Positions 14,746 to 26,825 are shown, counted from the first letter of the stretch. The stretch: DNA of 64,000 nt from Panagrolaimus kolymaensis (GCA_028622995.1 JAJQJQ010000003.1:7254001-7318000); one strand, 5' to 3'. Notes: a model not told the origin generated them from the sequence alone. Made by a program: numbers and translations.

Positions 14746-16459
14746 ATGGTTGAAGTTCAAAATGTTTGTTTACCAGATAAAATTCTTAGATTACAAGGTT
14801 CAGAAATGGAGAATTTTTTTTATACGGTACTTTTTCCGCCATTATGTCTGATTGGAATTATTGGAAATTGCTTAAATTTATTAGTTCTTTTAAGTTCAGA
14901 AACAAGAAAAGGACGTTCCGAAGCAAGTCAAAGGTTAGTCCTCCAAAAAAAACGAAGCTATTTTTAACTCGTTTTTTTTTTATTTCTTTTTATTTATTTG
15001 CCTTCTCTAATTTCACGATGACGTTTATTTTAATCCATTAAAATGTTTTAATTTTTATAGGTCGAGCGGTTTATTAGTTGCGTTGGCGTTTTGTGATATC
15101 CTTTTTTTATTACTCATGGTTCCACATTCCTTAGCAAATTTTGATAATTTTGGATTAAATTTTACATTCCGTCTTTATTATTTACCTCTTAAAGTTCATT
15201 TATTATCTTTAGCTAATTGGTGTAGCGCTGTAACAATATGGTAACTTTACATACTTTTGAAAAAAAATTAGCATCTATTTTAAAAAAATTTTAGGTTAAT
15301 AATTGCAATTTGCACTGAACGCCTTTTGGGTATTCGTTCCTTACTTCGAGCTACAGGGGAATGGGCTTTTTTCACAACTGCCCATCTCATTATAGCAATA
15401 GTATTTATTTCTGGTGCATTAACATTTTATAATCATTTTTCTTATCATTGTGTAGTTAAACAACTTTGTAATCATTCACAAATAATTAGCAAATGTTTTG
15501 ATGTTGTTCAAGAAGCGTATGTTTTATTTTTTTACCCCAAACTTTAAAAAAAATTGTTTTTGTTTATTTGAGTTCAAAACAAACAAAAAAGGAAGAAGAT
15601 AAATTTATAATTTATAGATGGCCTGGGAATAGAACAAATTTCACTCCAAATGCAGTTCGAATTTATGTTAGATGGAGTATTATTTTAAATGTGATATTAG
15701 TTATAGTATTACCAATTGTAACAATGGTAGCATTAAATATTGCATTACTTTTTGTTGTACGGAAACAAAGTTTCTTGGTATATAATCGTTTAAATGCAGA
15801 TTTATGTTCAACTACAAGTGGAACTGGCACGGCTGCAGGAGGAGGAAGTGGATCAAAGAGGAGAGCTTCAGGAAGCATAGATAAAACTACAACCACCACT
15901 GGCGAAGGAGGAGGTCCAACATATCAAAATAATTTGTTTCGTAGAAGTATTGACCAAGTAAGAAATGGCTTTTAAAATGAGGGTCAAGAAACTAAAATTA
16001 TTATTTATTTTTTTAGACTATGCAATTCCAAGCTGAACATCGAGTGACGGTAACTGTATGCGCCATAGTTACATGTTTCACTATAACTCAGGTTTTTATC
16101 TTCATTAATTTTCATTACTAATTTTTTTTAACCTTTTAATTTTGTTGCAGGGCCCTTCAGCTATCATGCTATCTATAAACTTTTTCTTTGGAACTCAACG
16201 TCAAAGTGCCCTTTGGTACCATGCTAATACTGTCACAAGCTGTCTTGTCATTGTTGGAAAAACTTTAAACTTTGTTTTATTTTGTCTTAGCTCATCGTCA
16301 TTTCGACGACGTTTAAGAATAATATTGCAAAAGAAGTTTTTTCTTTTCGGTCGAAGAGGCTCTTATTTAATGGGAAATGTCGAACAAAATAGCATTAAAA
16401 AACCTGGAGTTCCTATGACCACAGCAGAAAATAATAGAAGGTTTTCATTAATTCGATAA
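14746..16459 (+). CDS. rhodopsin-class G-protein-coupled receptor, probable neuropeptide receptor
   Basis: Six exons join in frame to give about 450 residues and seven transmembrane segments. TM1 carries the class A GN motif (IIGNCLNLLVLL). TM2 has LALAFCD-like sequence (LVALAFCDILFLLL). TM3 ends in ERLLGIRS instead of DRY. TM5 is VIVLPIVTMVALNIALLF, TM6 is VCAIVTCFTITQGPSA, and TM7 ends KTLNFVLFCLSSSSFRRR in place of NPxxY, a form common in nematode FMRFamide/myosuppressin-type receptors (FRPR, DMSR). The extracellular loop 2 region has several Cys. The third intracellular loop holds a Gly/Thr-rich insert with a KRRAS site (a basophilic kinase consensus). The last exon ends in a short basic tail. 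One acceptor (TATTTGAG near 15,570) is atypical. Ligand and exact subfamily cannot be set from sequence alone. Confidence 0.85.
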
Positions 16460-17372
16460 TGAAAGATAAATATTTTTGTAAATTAATTAATTAATTATGT
16501 GTTAATTTTATTGTAATAAAAACATTAATTTCTTTATCCTTTAAAAAAAAGCATGCGTTGGAGGAAAGAATGTGAAAAACATATGAGTTGCTGCCAACAA
16601 TCAATAAATGCGGTGGTGGTGTTTTATAACGTGATCAACAACGACATCATCGCCATCGCTAAAGCTATTGACGAAAGGCGCCAATCAAAATACCAATTGA
16701 GCACACTAAAGTAAAGGAATGAATATTGAAAGAAAAAAAAAATGAAAAAGAAGCGACTAACTAATCCTATTGGTAAGCCGGCTGTTGCAAGAAAGTTTTG
16801 GTCAGAGAAATTTCCAACTGTTTTGGTATCGCTAAAGGAAAGAGAAAAAGTAAAGAAAGATATTTGGGCGTTAATAAAGATGATATCGCTTCCGGCAGCC
16901 ATTTGAGAAAAAGAAGAGGTCAGCTGCACAATTCTAATTCTATTCCGATCTATCGAATTGCGCGCCTGCTAGCTTTGGTAGGCAAGAAACAACGACGACG
17001 AGGATGGGTGACAATGCAACTACCAATCTCTATCTTTTTATTTAGCTGCAGTAATAATATGGATGACTAGAAATTAGATAAAGTTCAAAAATGCTTTTTT
17101 GAATTTCTTTCCCGTTTATTTTCGTTTAATTTTAAAAACACTTTTTTAATCTTATTTTAAATTAGATTTTTCGCAATTGTCATTAAATTTATTTGTTTTT
17201 GTTTTCGTATCGTTTATTTGCAACTTTGCTAACACTAATGCGTTTTTATTTGTGAATAAATTTCTTTACAATAAATAAAAAATTTTGATTTACAAATTTT
17301 CCAGAGTTTTGTGGTTACTTATTAAAATTTTATTTATTAAATTTTGGAAAAATGGAGTAATATTTATTTATT
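16460..17372. other. intergenic, about 0.9 kb
   Basis: This lies between the GPCR stop and the K2P first exon. AATAAA-type strings follow the GPCR stop (TAATAAAAAC near 16,515). Overlapping open frames of about 90-100 codons exist on both strands at 16.6-17.07 kb, but neither shows a domain or usable splice sites. Confidence 0.45.
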
Positions 17373-20300
17373 ATGGCAGTATTTTTTAATAAGCGACGCC
17401 CTGGCGTCGTTGATCATCATAATTCTAGTGTGAGAGTTCGAAGTCCATCATCACCTTTATCTACGACTTGGCTAGCTGAGGGATATACAGAAGATGGCCA
17501 ACTAAGCCGTTATGAAAATGTCAGGTATGTATGTGTTAAAATAACAACTGTTTTTCAATCACTTGGCTTTGTTTACATACATGAGAAATGTGAGAAGAAA
17601 AAAAAATAGTTTTTTGATCTTTTTTCCTCAATTGCACTTTTTTTAAACATGCTTAATCAATAATTTTGGGCACTTGACAAAAATACTGCACTTATATTTG
17701 ACTAAAATTATAATCCACAAAAAAGGTTTATTTTCTTCTCCATTTTTTACCTATTAACAAATGATTTGAAATATAAAGGAATTTAAAAAAGCTTACTGAC
17801 TAACTAACGACGTGCCACTAGGAGCTACAATCTGTTGTTTTTCAAAACAAATAAATTTTTTTGAGTTAGTTAAAAGCCTGTGGCAATGAAAAGAAAATTC
17901 AACAAGCAGCAAGCAAGTTAGCACTCATTTCACAAACAACAATGAATGGATGTTGTCGGCAATTCAATCGTTGGATAAAAGAAAGGTTTATTGCTGTTGC
18001 AAAAAAAAAAAAGAAATGGATCGAAAAAAAGAGATTAGAGAGTTAATGATGATTTTTTTCTTCAAATTTGCTTTCATTTTATTTGCCGTTAAAGTATTTG
18101 TTGCATGTAAAAGTGCCTTTTTTATATTTTGAAGCAAAAAATAAAAAAAGTTTTTTAGTCTTCTCTAACTTAAAAAAAAGTTGTTTTAGCTATTTTTTCA
18201 CTTGATCACTTGTTTCTTTTCATATTCAAAACTTTAAAACGCGTGCAGATCGAGTTTCATCTCAGTTTTCTTTTGTTTCTCACCAGACATTTATTGAAGT
18301 TAATGCCGCCTTGAGCTCTGCCGTAGTTTTTTTGTGACATTTTGTTCAGCTTAAAATAACTTTTCAACTTTTGATTTTTTGTGTTTCAAAAAATTTACGT
18401 GTGCCTCATTAATCTTTAAAAAAAGTATCTTTGAGATAAAAGTTCATTATTTTGGTTGATTTCTCGTTTAAAAAAGGTTAATTTAAAAAACTAATTTTTA
18501 TTTAACTTGTAGACCACATTCGAGGTTTTCCATTGCATCCACTCTCAATTCTCGAACTCGACTTTCACAGGTGTCAGCAATCAATACTGATGATATTTCT
18601 ACGGTTTCACAGGTACATTTCTAGATCGATTTGGGACAAAACTAAAACTTTTTCATTTTCAGATGATCCGTTTTAATAATACTACTGAATATGTGGAGGT
18701 TCCATCAGAGCCATTGGGACCGCCTCCAGTTGGCACCTTATCTAAATTAAAATATTATTATGATAAATATCATCTGAGACATATTGCTCCAATTGTTTTA
18801 CTTTTAATTTATTCCATTTTGGGCGCATGGTTATTTTATATTGTTGAACATGATCATGAAAAGGAGCTATTAAAGTAAACATCGTGACTTTTATTTATTT
18901 TTTATTGATAAAAAAAATCGATATATTTTTTTAGGAAAGAAAAACATTTGCTTGATCAGCTTCGAAATAGTACATTGCGTCAACTTCATGAAACTATGAC
19001 GAGTGAAAGAAATAGCGAAGAAACTCGATTATTTTCATCGAGGTTAGTAGTTGCCAATCGACTAGTCTTGGAATTTTTTAAGTCTCTCATTAATCGATTT
19101 TTTTATAGAGACATTCTCGTGTGGTATGAAAAACAGCTGGCTAAAACTAAATTACCTGAAGCATTAGAATGGGACATGTGGGGTGCAATATTTTATGTTG
19201 GAACAATTTTCACGACTATTGGTTATGGAAATATTACCCCTCGAACGGCTGCAGGTCAAGCTTTAAGCGTGGCATATGCAATCGTGGGAATTCCACTTGT
19301 TCTTGCAATTTTAAGCCAATTTGGCAAAGCTTTAACAAATTGGGCCAGTGCCTCATGGATTAAGTGAGCTAATAATTTTAAAGGATTGATTTGCTTATTA
19401 AAATTTTTAGATATCGGCAAAATATTAAAGAAGGTGAAAGAATGAAAAGACTCAACAATCTTAAACTTCTTCGACGTCGTCATAAAGATTCACGTGGTCG
19501 TAGTACCACGCCAACTTCAACAGCAACAAACAGGTGAGCCATTTATTGTGTTTTCAACTTTTTTTTTGCAACTATGTTTTCCCCAAAACAACAAAAAATC
19601 AATTAAGCCTTTGTAAATAATTTATTGGTTTGTTTTTTAGTGTTTACAATTTGCACATTCTTGAAGAAGGAAGAAATCAAAGAAAAATAACAGGTCCCGA
19701 TGATGCCAGCATTAACACTGCCACGCTTGAAAGTCCTCGACAACGTTTAGTTAGTCATGGTTCAGAAAATATGTCTAACAGGCTTGATGATGATGAAGAC
19801 GATGATATGGAAAGTCGGTAAGCATAATTGCTTACAGTAAATTTCTTTTTTAAATAAACCCTTTTATATTTAAAACATTTACACTAAATAAATATATATA
19901 TATATTTTTAAGTACAATTCCTATATGGTTAGCATTATTTATGTGTATTGGATGGGTTTGTGGTTGTGCAGGTCTTTTTTGTTTGTGGGAAACTCGATGG
20001 AATTATTTTACATCATTATATTTTTTTTGTATTTCGTTAAGTACTATTGGTCTTGGTGATGTTGTGCCTGATCATCCTCGAATGTTAATATTAATGTTTT
20101 GGTTAGTTATTATTGGTTTGTCCATAGTTTCAATGTTGCTGAGTGTAATACAAATTAAAATGGAAGAATGGTTATATCATTTAATGATAAAAATGCAAAA
20201 AGAATATCGTCAAGCAATTGAAAGCGGGAATCCTATGGATAGAGAAAGGATAATTCAAGAAATAATTCAAAAACAACCATTTTTTATGCGCGAAATTGCG

Positions 20301-22522
20301 CCACATTTAATTTCGGAAAATCAAGCAGAAAAATTAAATCAACAAGCAGAGACCTTTGAAAAAATTACTCGTATTACAAATAATAAGAATATTCAAACAG
20401 AGCCTAATATTTTTGATAATATAATTACTCATGAAATTGCTACAAGTCCTCAACAATCAAATCGGTCGGATCATGAAGTGGAAAATAATTTACAAAGTCA
20501 ACATAGTTTACCAGGCATCGAAGTTCAAACTTCTGAGCCCATTAGCGCTCATTTTGTCGATGTTGGAACTTCGATAATGTCTAGGAGGTATTATCAAGTT
20601 GATGAAGCCACATCCGATCAGGAAGAAATATTTTATGATTTGTAAGTAAACAACTTTAATCTAAACTTTTTGAAGGCAGTTGTTTTAGTAACTTTCAACC
20701 CGATCTTTCAACTTCCGCTCCAGTTCAAGCTTCAATGCTTTCTGCTTCAGCTGATTCGATAAGTGATGCCACTTCTCTTCCAATGGATCCTATCAGGTAT
20801 CAAATAAATTTTTTTAAAACTAAAACACTAATTCTAGGTGCAGTTCCAGGGGTTATGTTGATGCAGATGTTAGTGTGCAACAAGACTTATTCTCACTTAA
20901 TGATCGAAGTATGCAAACGGATTTAGCCCAATTTCAAATAGATGAAATCACATTAAAATTACATGAATTACAACAACAAAATCTTTCCCCAAAAACTTAT
21001 GCCGACAGGAGTGCCGAAACATCATTGAGAGAACCATCTTATGTTGACAGAAGCGCAGGAAATTCCTTACGGGAACCATCATATGTTGATAAAAGTGCAG
21101 AGACTTCTTTAATAGAACCAATTTACGTCGATAGAAGTGCTGAAACATCTCTCCATGAGCCAACAAAAGCTTCAATTGGAATGAGAACAGATTCTATTGC
21201 AACGTCAACAAAAGAAACTCAAAATAATATTTTACCAATAACTGAAGATAAAGGAATTGGTACAGAAGATGTTTCATATGCAAATAGAAGTATGGAAACA
21301 GATATTTTATCTGTGAAAAATCGATCCATGGAAACTGCTAATGCAGGTTTATGGCGAGGTGAATGCAGTAGATCGGTACAAACTACTTTCACGGAAGATG
21401 AAGAATCGGCGGCTGCTATTCGTGATACTCTTAGTCCAACAGAAGAAACTGAAAGATTAGAAAATGCAAAAAATAAAAGGCGAAGATTTTCAAATCAAAA
21501 AAATATTCATAGTTTTGAACATATTCCATATAATGAAATTAGCATTCAATGCTCTTTACAAACAAATGACACTTGCGATATGGGAGTTCAAACGCTGCTT
21601 AGCGGTGGAGCATTTGATGATTTTATTAGATTAGACACTACCGGAGAAGGAGGACGTGTTAGTCGATCAGAATCCACCGTGACTTTGTATCAAGATAGCT
21701 TGGATGCTGATGGAACATTCTCAAAAGAAAAGAAAGAAAAACAGGTATCAGAAAGAAAAAAAAGGAAAGCAAGAATATAAATTTTTATTGTAGGATTTAA
21801 TTATACAAACCGATGACTCATATTTAAAAATTGCTCGAAGATTAGATGAATATCGAACTAATAGGACTCAATGTTTACAAGTTTGTGCTGCTCCACAATT
21901 AACATCTTCAGATTCTGTAGCTAGTCTTCAACGAAGGTGGCTTTATCATATACATTTTTAGCTTTAAACAGTAAAATTTTATAGGTTGGAAGAGCAAGAA
22001 AGAATAGATGATCCAAGTTCACGGCGAGAATATTCCATTGATCCACATCTTCAACGTCGAAAAAAATTGGGTGAAATGCGTCAAAAACCAAGTTTAGCTC
22101 GTAAAAGTAGTAAATCTTCTCAAGCTTCCACGGATGATGAAGCAGCAGCAGCAGCAGCTAAGGGTGAGAAGAGTAAAACCCATTTATTAACCGTAACAAA
22201 AAATGTTAGTTTAGTCGCTTTAACCAAAACGCTTATTCCTTGGTTTAAGATAAAATAAAAACATAATTATTTGTGTGTCGTTTTTTTCTTTAATTTTTAG
22301 GCAAAACTCGAAAAATCGCGTTCAATCTCCCCGAGTCAACAAGCTCAGGCGGCGAAAGCAGCCATGCTCCAAAGAAAGCATTCCCTTCCTCTAAGCGTTC
22401 ACCGCGGTAAAGTCAGTGATTTTATTGCCAAACATGAAAGAGGTATTCATAATCCTGGTACACCTGAAGGCCGTCGAAAGAGTATTATAACTATCATAGA
22501 TATGCGAGATAAAGCATGTTGA
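17373..22522 (+). CDS. TWK-family two-pore-domain potassium channel with long cytoplasmic tail
   Basis: About 13 exons join in phase to give roughly 1,150 residues. Exons 1 (17373-17524) and 2 (18513-18612) code a Ser/Arg-rich N-terminus and flank a ~1 kb intron. Exon 3 starts at 18663 and holds M1 ([22 protein letters not shown]). A predicted extracellular cap follows, then pore 1 with filter TTIGYGN (about 19,225) and M2. A long cytosolic linker contains RRRH-type basic and acidic (DDDEDDD) patches, followed by M3, pore 2 with STIGLGD (about 20,045) and M4. The GYG/GLG pair is the K2P signature. The C-terminal ~650 residues are Ser/Gln-rich with tandem repeats (separate entry). The final donor is best placed at AAT|GTTAGT near 22,205 because that phase leads to the longer terminal frame. 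Such channels set resting potential in neurons or muscle. The particular twk orthologue is not identified. One 66-nt intron (about 19,043-19,108) is stop-free and in frame. Confidence 0.88.
17525..18512 (+). other. K2P intron 1
   Basis: About 1 kb between a GTATGT donor and a CTTGTAG acceptor. The flanking exons join in phase across it (AG|A gives Arg). The intron is T-rich on the sense strand, with no embedded gene seen. Confidence 0.7.
20998..21168 (+). repeat. four tandem 42-bp coding repeats in the K2P tail
   Basis: Four adjacent imperfect 14-residue units of the form Y-(V/A)-D-(R/K)-S-A-(E/G)-(T/N)-S-L-x-E-P-x lie in the tenth exon. The DNA copies differ at many synonymous sites, so the protein motif is better conserved than the nucleotides. 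Degenerate relatives of the core (D/N-R-S-M-E/Q-T) lie just before (near 20,905) and after (near 21,285 and 21,320) the array. Confidence 0.85.
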
Positions 22523-22996
22523 TTAATTAATAATTAATTTTCCTACAGTTGGGTTTTTAAAAAAAATATGCTCAAATTTAATTCAAACGGGTTTTTTATT
22601 TTCCTATTTTTGCTTGATAATTTTTTTATTAATGTTTGTCATAAGTAAATAAAACTTTTATTATCTTGGTTCTGCTACAAGTTTTAAAAAATACAAAGAA
22701 AAAAAAAATTGGAAAAATTTAGAGTAAAATTTAATAAATCACTGCCATTTTTTGTCTCAAGAATCTGTTTGCTATGAATAAAGTTCTTTATTTTTAATGA
22801 TAAAATGAACCACAAAAATTTCACAAACCATTTCGAATTCTTTATTTTTTTATATATTTTGCTATTCGCTTTTTGCCAATATTTCTTTAATAAAGCTTTA
22901 GCACTTGATTAAATATAATAAAAGCTTTTCATAATTATAAATCTTTTTTCTCTTTTTTGTTGTTGGTTAAAATTATTTATTAATAAATTTTATAAA
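22523..22996. other. intergenic between K2P and NDUFAF3 genes
   Basis: A 474-base gap containing the K2P 3' flank (AATAAAAC near 22,648) and the NDUFAF3 5' flank. No coding frame or RNA gene is seen. Confidence 0.5.
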
Positions 22997-23918
22997 ATGT
23001 AAGTTTACCAACACACTAATTACTTGGTTAGTATAACATTAATTTATAGGTTGAGAAGGCTAATATTGTCTCGGCCTCGATTTCTTATTGAATCCCGAAG
23101 AATGAAATATGATGAAGAAGATGATCATTATCATATTATTCCAATGGGTAAAAGTGATGTACAAATGCAAACTCGGGTTTCATTTCTTAGCAAAGATATG
23201 AAGGATCAAAAGCTTGTTAGTATTCGAGGATTAAGTTCGGTTGGATTTCGTTTAGAAGACAATTCATTTCTATATGGGCCAATAGCTGTTTTTCCTAAGA
23301 CATGTCTATCATGGCGTGTACTTTCCCCAGAACAAATAACTCCCGAATCATTGGAACTATTTTTTATGCTTCAACCAAAAATAGATATACTTGTTGTTGG
23401 AGTTGGAGAAAGAAAGGATTTGGATTCAGTTCGAGCTCGAATTGCTCCTGCATGCAAGGAACATAAAATTGGACTTGAAATTATGCCAACCGTATGTCTC
23501 TCATTTAATCATTTATATATATATATTTATTTATTGAGCATTTTAGGAAGATGCCCTTCCAACATTTAATTTTTTAAATTCTGAAATGCGTTATGTTGCA
23601 GCAGCTTTATTTCCACCTCGTGAATTATCTGTAACTGAATATGAACAAGGTCGATCATTATCATATCTTCGAAGTTGGGATGAAATTGATGAAAATCCAT
23701 TAACTGAGGCATTTGGTATGAATCTTCTAAATCCTGTTGATGATATAGTTAAACGTTTATGGGGTGAAAAGCGTCCAGATGTTCTTGAAAAAGTTCAACA
23801 GCTTACCCTTAAACGAAGCGAAGAAATTGCTGCAAATCTTTTGGAAGGTAAAGATAAGGCTAAAGAAATATCAGAAGAAGAACAAGAGAGTTTTCAAAAG
23901 AAAATTGATGATAAATAA
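22997..23918 (+). CDS. NDUFAF3: mitochondrial complex I assembly factor NDUFAF3
   Basis: Exons 22997-22998 (the AT of the start codon), 23050-23491 and 23547-23918 total 271 residues. The start codon is assembled by splicing AT to G across a 51-nt intron. The resulting N-terminus (MLRRLILSRPRFLIESRR) is Arg-rich and acid-free, as expected of a mitochondrial presequence, which supports this start over a downstream Met near 23,102. The body matches the Mth938/DUF498 fold: GYGP-like FLYGPIAVFP, W-x-V, then ILVVGVGERKDL and the GLEIMPTEDALPTFNFLNSE segment. NDUFAF3 works with NDUFAF4 in early assembly of the complex I membrane arm. An acidic C-terminal extension of about 100 residues (…SEEEQESFQKK) follows the domain and is longer than in vertebrates as I recall. 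Confidence 0.88.
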
Positions 23919-24053
23919 ATAATTTTCTTTAAAAATATTTGTATATGTATTTTCTTTTTGTATTTATGTAGGAATGATAGAATAAAAAATATTAGTTGTT
24001 TATAAATTTTTTTACAGAACTTTCAACAAAAAATGGTTTAATTACCTTTAATT

Positions 24054-25180
24054 TTATTTATTACTTTTTATTTGTATTACTCGAGTTTGGTTGCTAGAGG
24101 ATTGAACTTGAAATGATTCGGGAATGGTAGCTCTTGGAATGCATGGCGTAAGTTGCCGTTGTATCTCAGTGCTGGTACACATTAAAGCCCATGGAGTTAT
24201 AGAATATAATAAATCCATCATAGGATAACTAAAATATATCTCCCATTAATTTTATTAATGCTTTATTTAAGTCTTACCTTAAATCATAAGAAAGAAGGGT
24301 AATATTGCTATTTTCATAGTAGGTTCCAAAGCATGTCATTAATTGTTTGGCAGTATTGAGAATTAAAATAATAAATATAGAAATTGCACAAAAAGCTAAG
24401 CGCATTTCGACTAATCGCTTCTTTTCAATTCCCTGCAATTATTATTTTTTTTAGTTAAACCTTTACTATATTTTGCAGCTCTTACATATCGAAGCATATC
24501 TTTTGAAGCCTTTGTGATGACAGCGACATAAATAATAGAGCAAAATATTGTAGTTATAAAACATGCTCCACCATCGATATAAGCTACAAGCGCAGTTGAA
24601 AAGTCATCTTGTATGAGGCGCAAAGATTTTTGAACTACATTATATTCATATCGAATTTCAAAATTATAATTAAAGGCTACAGGCAAAGTTAAAAATAAGG
24701 GAATTATATACTGTATGAATCTTAAAATCCATATAGTTTTATTTTTCCATAACTAAAATTTATTTATTTTTCTATTTATAAAATTTGTAAACTTTCTCGC
24801 AATATTACTTTTTCATAATTTAGTGGTTTGTAAACAGCGGTGAGGCGATTTACAGCAAAATGCACCTGTCCAATATATATAACAATTTTTAAATAATAAT
24901 GAATAAAGGTGGAAAATCTTGGCACATAATCCCATGCATTTGAAGGTTCTTTGAATAAAAAATCCAAATAACCATATTTACGACCTCGATAAAGGATCAT
25001 AAATTCAATAAACATAGTTAATTCCGCAACTGCTTGAGAAATAATAAGCGAAAAATATGAGCCTCGAAGATAGGAAATGGATTTTCGTTTAATCAAAATA
25101 ATTGTAATTATAATTACATAAAGGATGAAACTAATAAAAGCAAAAACAACAAAAGGAATTTGCCAAATTGGTAAAACCAT
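24054..25180 (-). CDS. Srg-family seven-transmembrane chemoreceptor
   Basis: Exons 25180-24809, 24752-24486, 24432-24278 and 24228-24054 join with canonical sites to give 322 residues. Seven hydrophobic segments can be placed. TM1 is around FVVFAFISFILYVIIITIIL. The TM3 end carries FAVNRLTAVYKPLNYEKLWK, with the phase-0 join at YEK|LW. TM4 is ILRFIQYIIPLFLTLP, TM5 CFITTIFCSIIYVAVI, TM6 FCAISIFIILILN and TM7 LLYSITPWALMCTS. The (V/I)NR(L/F)TAVYKPLxYEKxW pattern is typical of nematode serpentine receptor class gamma. These receptors usually act in chemosensory neuron cilia. The stop lies 135 bases from the convergent NDUFAF3 stop. The phylogenetic subclass is inferred from motif memory, so a neighbouring serpentine class is possible. 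Confidence 0.75.
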
Positions 25181-25844
25181 ATTTGTTAAAAGAAACTATT
25201 TTACGACTAAAACCTTTTCAAAAGTAATTTTTAGATATTATATTAAAGGCATGATTTCTTGGACTGGCTAATAACTAACTAAGCTCAATTTTTATTTTAA
25301 AATGGCAGCTGCAATTTTTATGTTTCCTAGTATTTTTAGTAAAATTTCAAAGCATAAATAAAAACGCCTTTTTCCTTCCATTTTTTTACCGTAATTTAGT
25401 TCCATGTTTTTTTTATGAATATGGAAGTTTATTTATATGTAGCCAAATAAGAAAAAAAAGTTAAGGATGCAGATTAAAAATAAAGATGACTGCCAAATTT
25501 GAAGCAACGAAAACATTTTTATTTCATATTTGCATTATTTTCCATCTCCTTTCTCTTGTTTTTGTAAAACTTTCTTTGACCACAAATTTTATCCATTGAC
25601 CCAATGCATGGTTCAAGTGTTTTTAAGCAAAAATAAGCAATATTAATTTCATTTGTTTTACAAATAGATTATGCCCTAAACTGTAAAAAATTTCTTAAGT
25701 ATCTACTAGATAATTGTTTTTCAATATTTTGTTTCGTTTTTATAATTCGTGACAATTTGTTAGTTCAGACTTATTAAAAACAGTCCTTGCAAAATGATTT
25801 ATTACTAGCCTATATTTTTATTACTTTTTAGAATTTAAGCAACC
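25181..25844. other. divergent promoter region, about 0.66 kb
   Basis: This lies between the starts of the Srg receptor (-) and KTI12 (+). It is AT-rich with no coding frame. A T-rich acceptor (TTACTTTTTAG near 25,830) lies about 14 bases before the KTI12 ATG and could be a trans-splice site. Confidence 0.45.
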
Positions 25845-26825
25845 ATGCCATTCCTTTTAATAACAGGCTTGCCATCATCAGGCAAATCAACAATTGTTAA
25901 CCGAATTTCTGATTATATTTCTCAAAAAGATAAAAAAGTTGTAATAATTCGTGAAGAAGATTATGATGGGTTTAATCGAGCAAGTTATAATGATTCAAAA
26001 AAGGTAGGGTTTTGCTTTGAAATTATATTTTTTTAAGAAAATTTTTTTTAGGAAAAAATATGGCGTGCTTCAATTCGTCGTGATGTAAATCGCAAACTTG
26101 AAAAAGATACCTTGGTTATTTGCGATACACTTAATTATGTCAAAGGCTACCGTTATGAACTTTTTACTTCTGCTAAGAATGCAAAAGTCACGTATGCCGT
26201 AGTTTTCATAAATGCTGAAGTTGATGTTTGCAAAAAACTTAATGAAACAGAAAAAAAGTATGCTACATTTTAACAACATGGTTTTGAAATTTTACGACTT
26301 GATTTTTTGTAGATATACAGAAGAAAAAATTGATGAACTTGCAAGTCGATATGAAACTCCTGATTCAACCAAAAGATGGGATTCACCTTTAATTACCTTG
26401 ACCATCACTGAAGAAAATATGCCTGAAAAAGTTGAAATTGATTTTGATCATATTTATTCATTGCTTTATGAAGTTTGTTTTATTTATTAATCATTTTTTT
26501 CTATTAAATTTATATTTTTCAGACAGAAATAGGTAAACCAAATATTTGTACTGTAGAACCCAAGGAACATTCAGAATCCAATTTTAAAGCCACCGAAGTG
26601 ATTACCCACGAAATGAATACAGTTATAACTCAAAATCAAAAGAACACCCAGTATGGAGGAAAATTAAAACTTCCTCATGCAGAAAAAGAATTAATTATTA
26701 AAAAATGCCGTTCCCCAGCAGAACTTAGTCGCCTTCGCTTTCAATTTCTTAATCTTGCAAAAACTCGAACGGGTTTACAATCTGCCGGTGATTTATATGT
26801 TGATTTTTTAAATTCGTTATCATAA
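25845..26825 (+). CDS. KTI12: KTI12, Elongator-associated ATPase for tRNA wobble-uridine modification
   Basis: Exons 25845-26003, 26052-26257, 26313-26472 and 26523-26825 give 275 residues, close to the usual KTI12 length. A Walker A P-loop GLPSSGKST sits at residues 8-16. ICDTLNYVKGYRYEL after it is the conserved D-x-x-N-Y-I/V-K-G-x-R-Y-E-L block shared by KTI12 and PSTK. YTEEKIDELASRYETPDSTKRWDSPL matches the KTI12 segment containing RYE-PDSxxRWDSPLF (the sequence continues past the part quoted). The C-terminal half carries the second conserved block ending LRxxFLNLAKTR. KTI12 binds tRNA and Elongator in the cytosol and supports mcm5/ncm5 modification of U34. A trans-splice-like acceptor lies just upstream of the ATG. 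Confidence 0.92.

Noticed and set aside
16624..17070. Open frames of about 90-100 codons on both strands between the GPCR and K2P genes
   Set aside because: No conserved motif, no joinable exon, and the two frames overlap on opposite strands. Not supported as a gene.
19885..19912. Short (TA)n runs, also at 23,515 and 56,701
   Set aside because: Short AT microsatellites in introns and flanks, expected in DNA of this composition. No sign of function.
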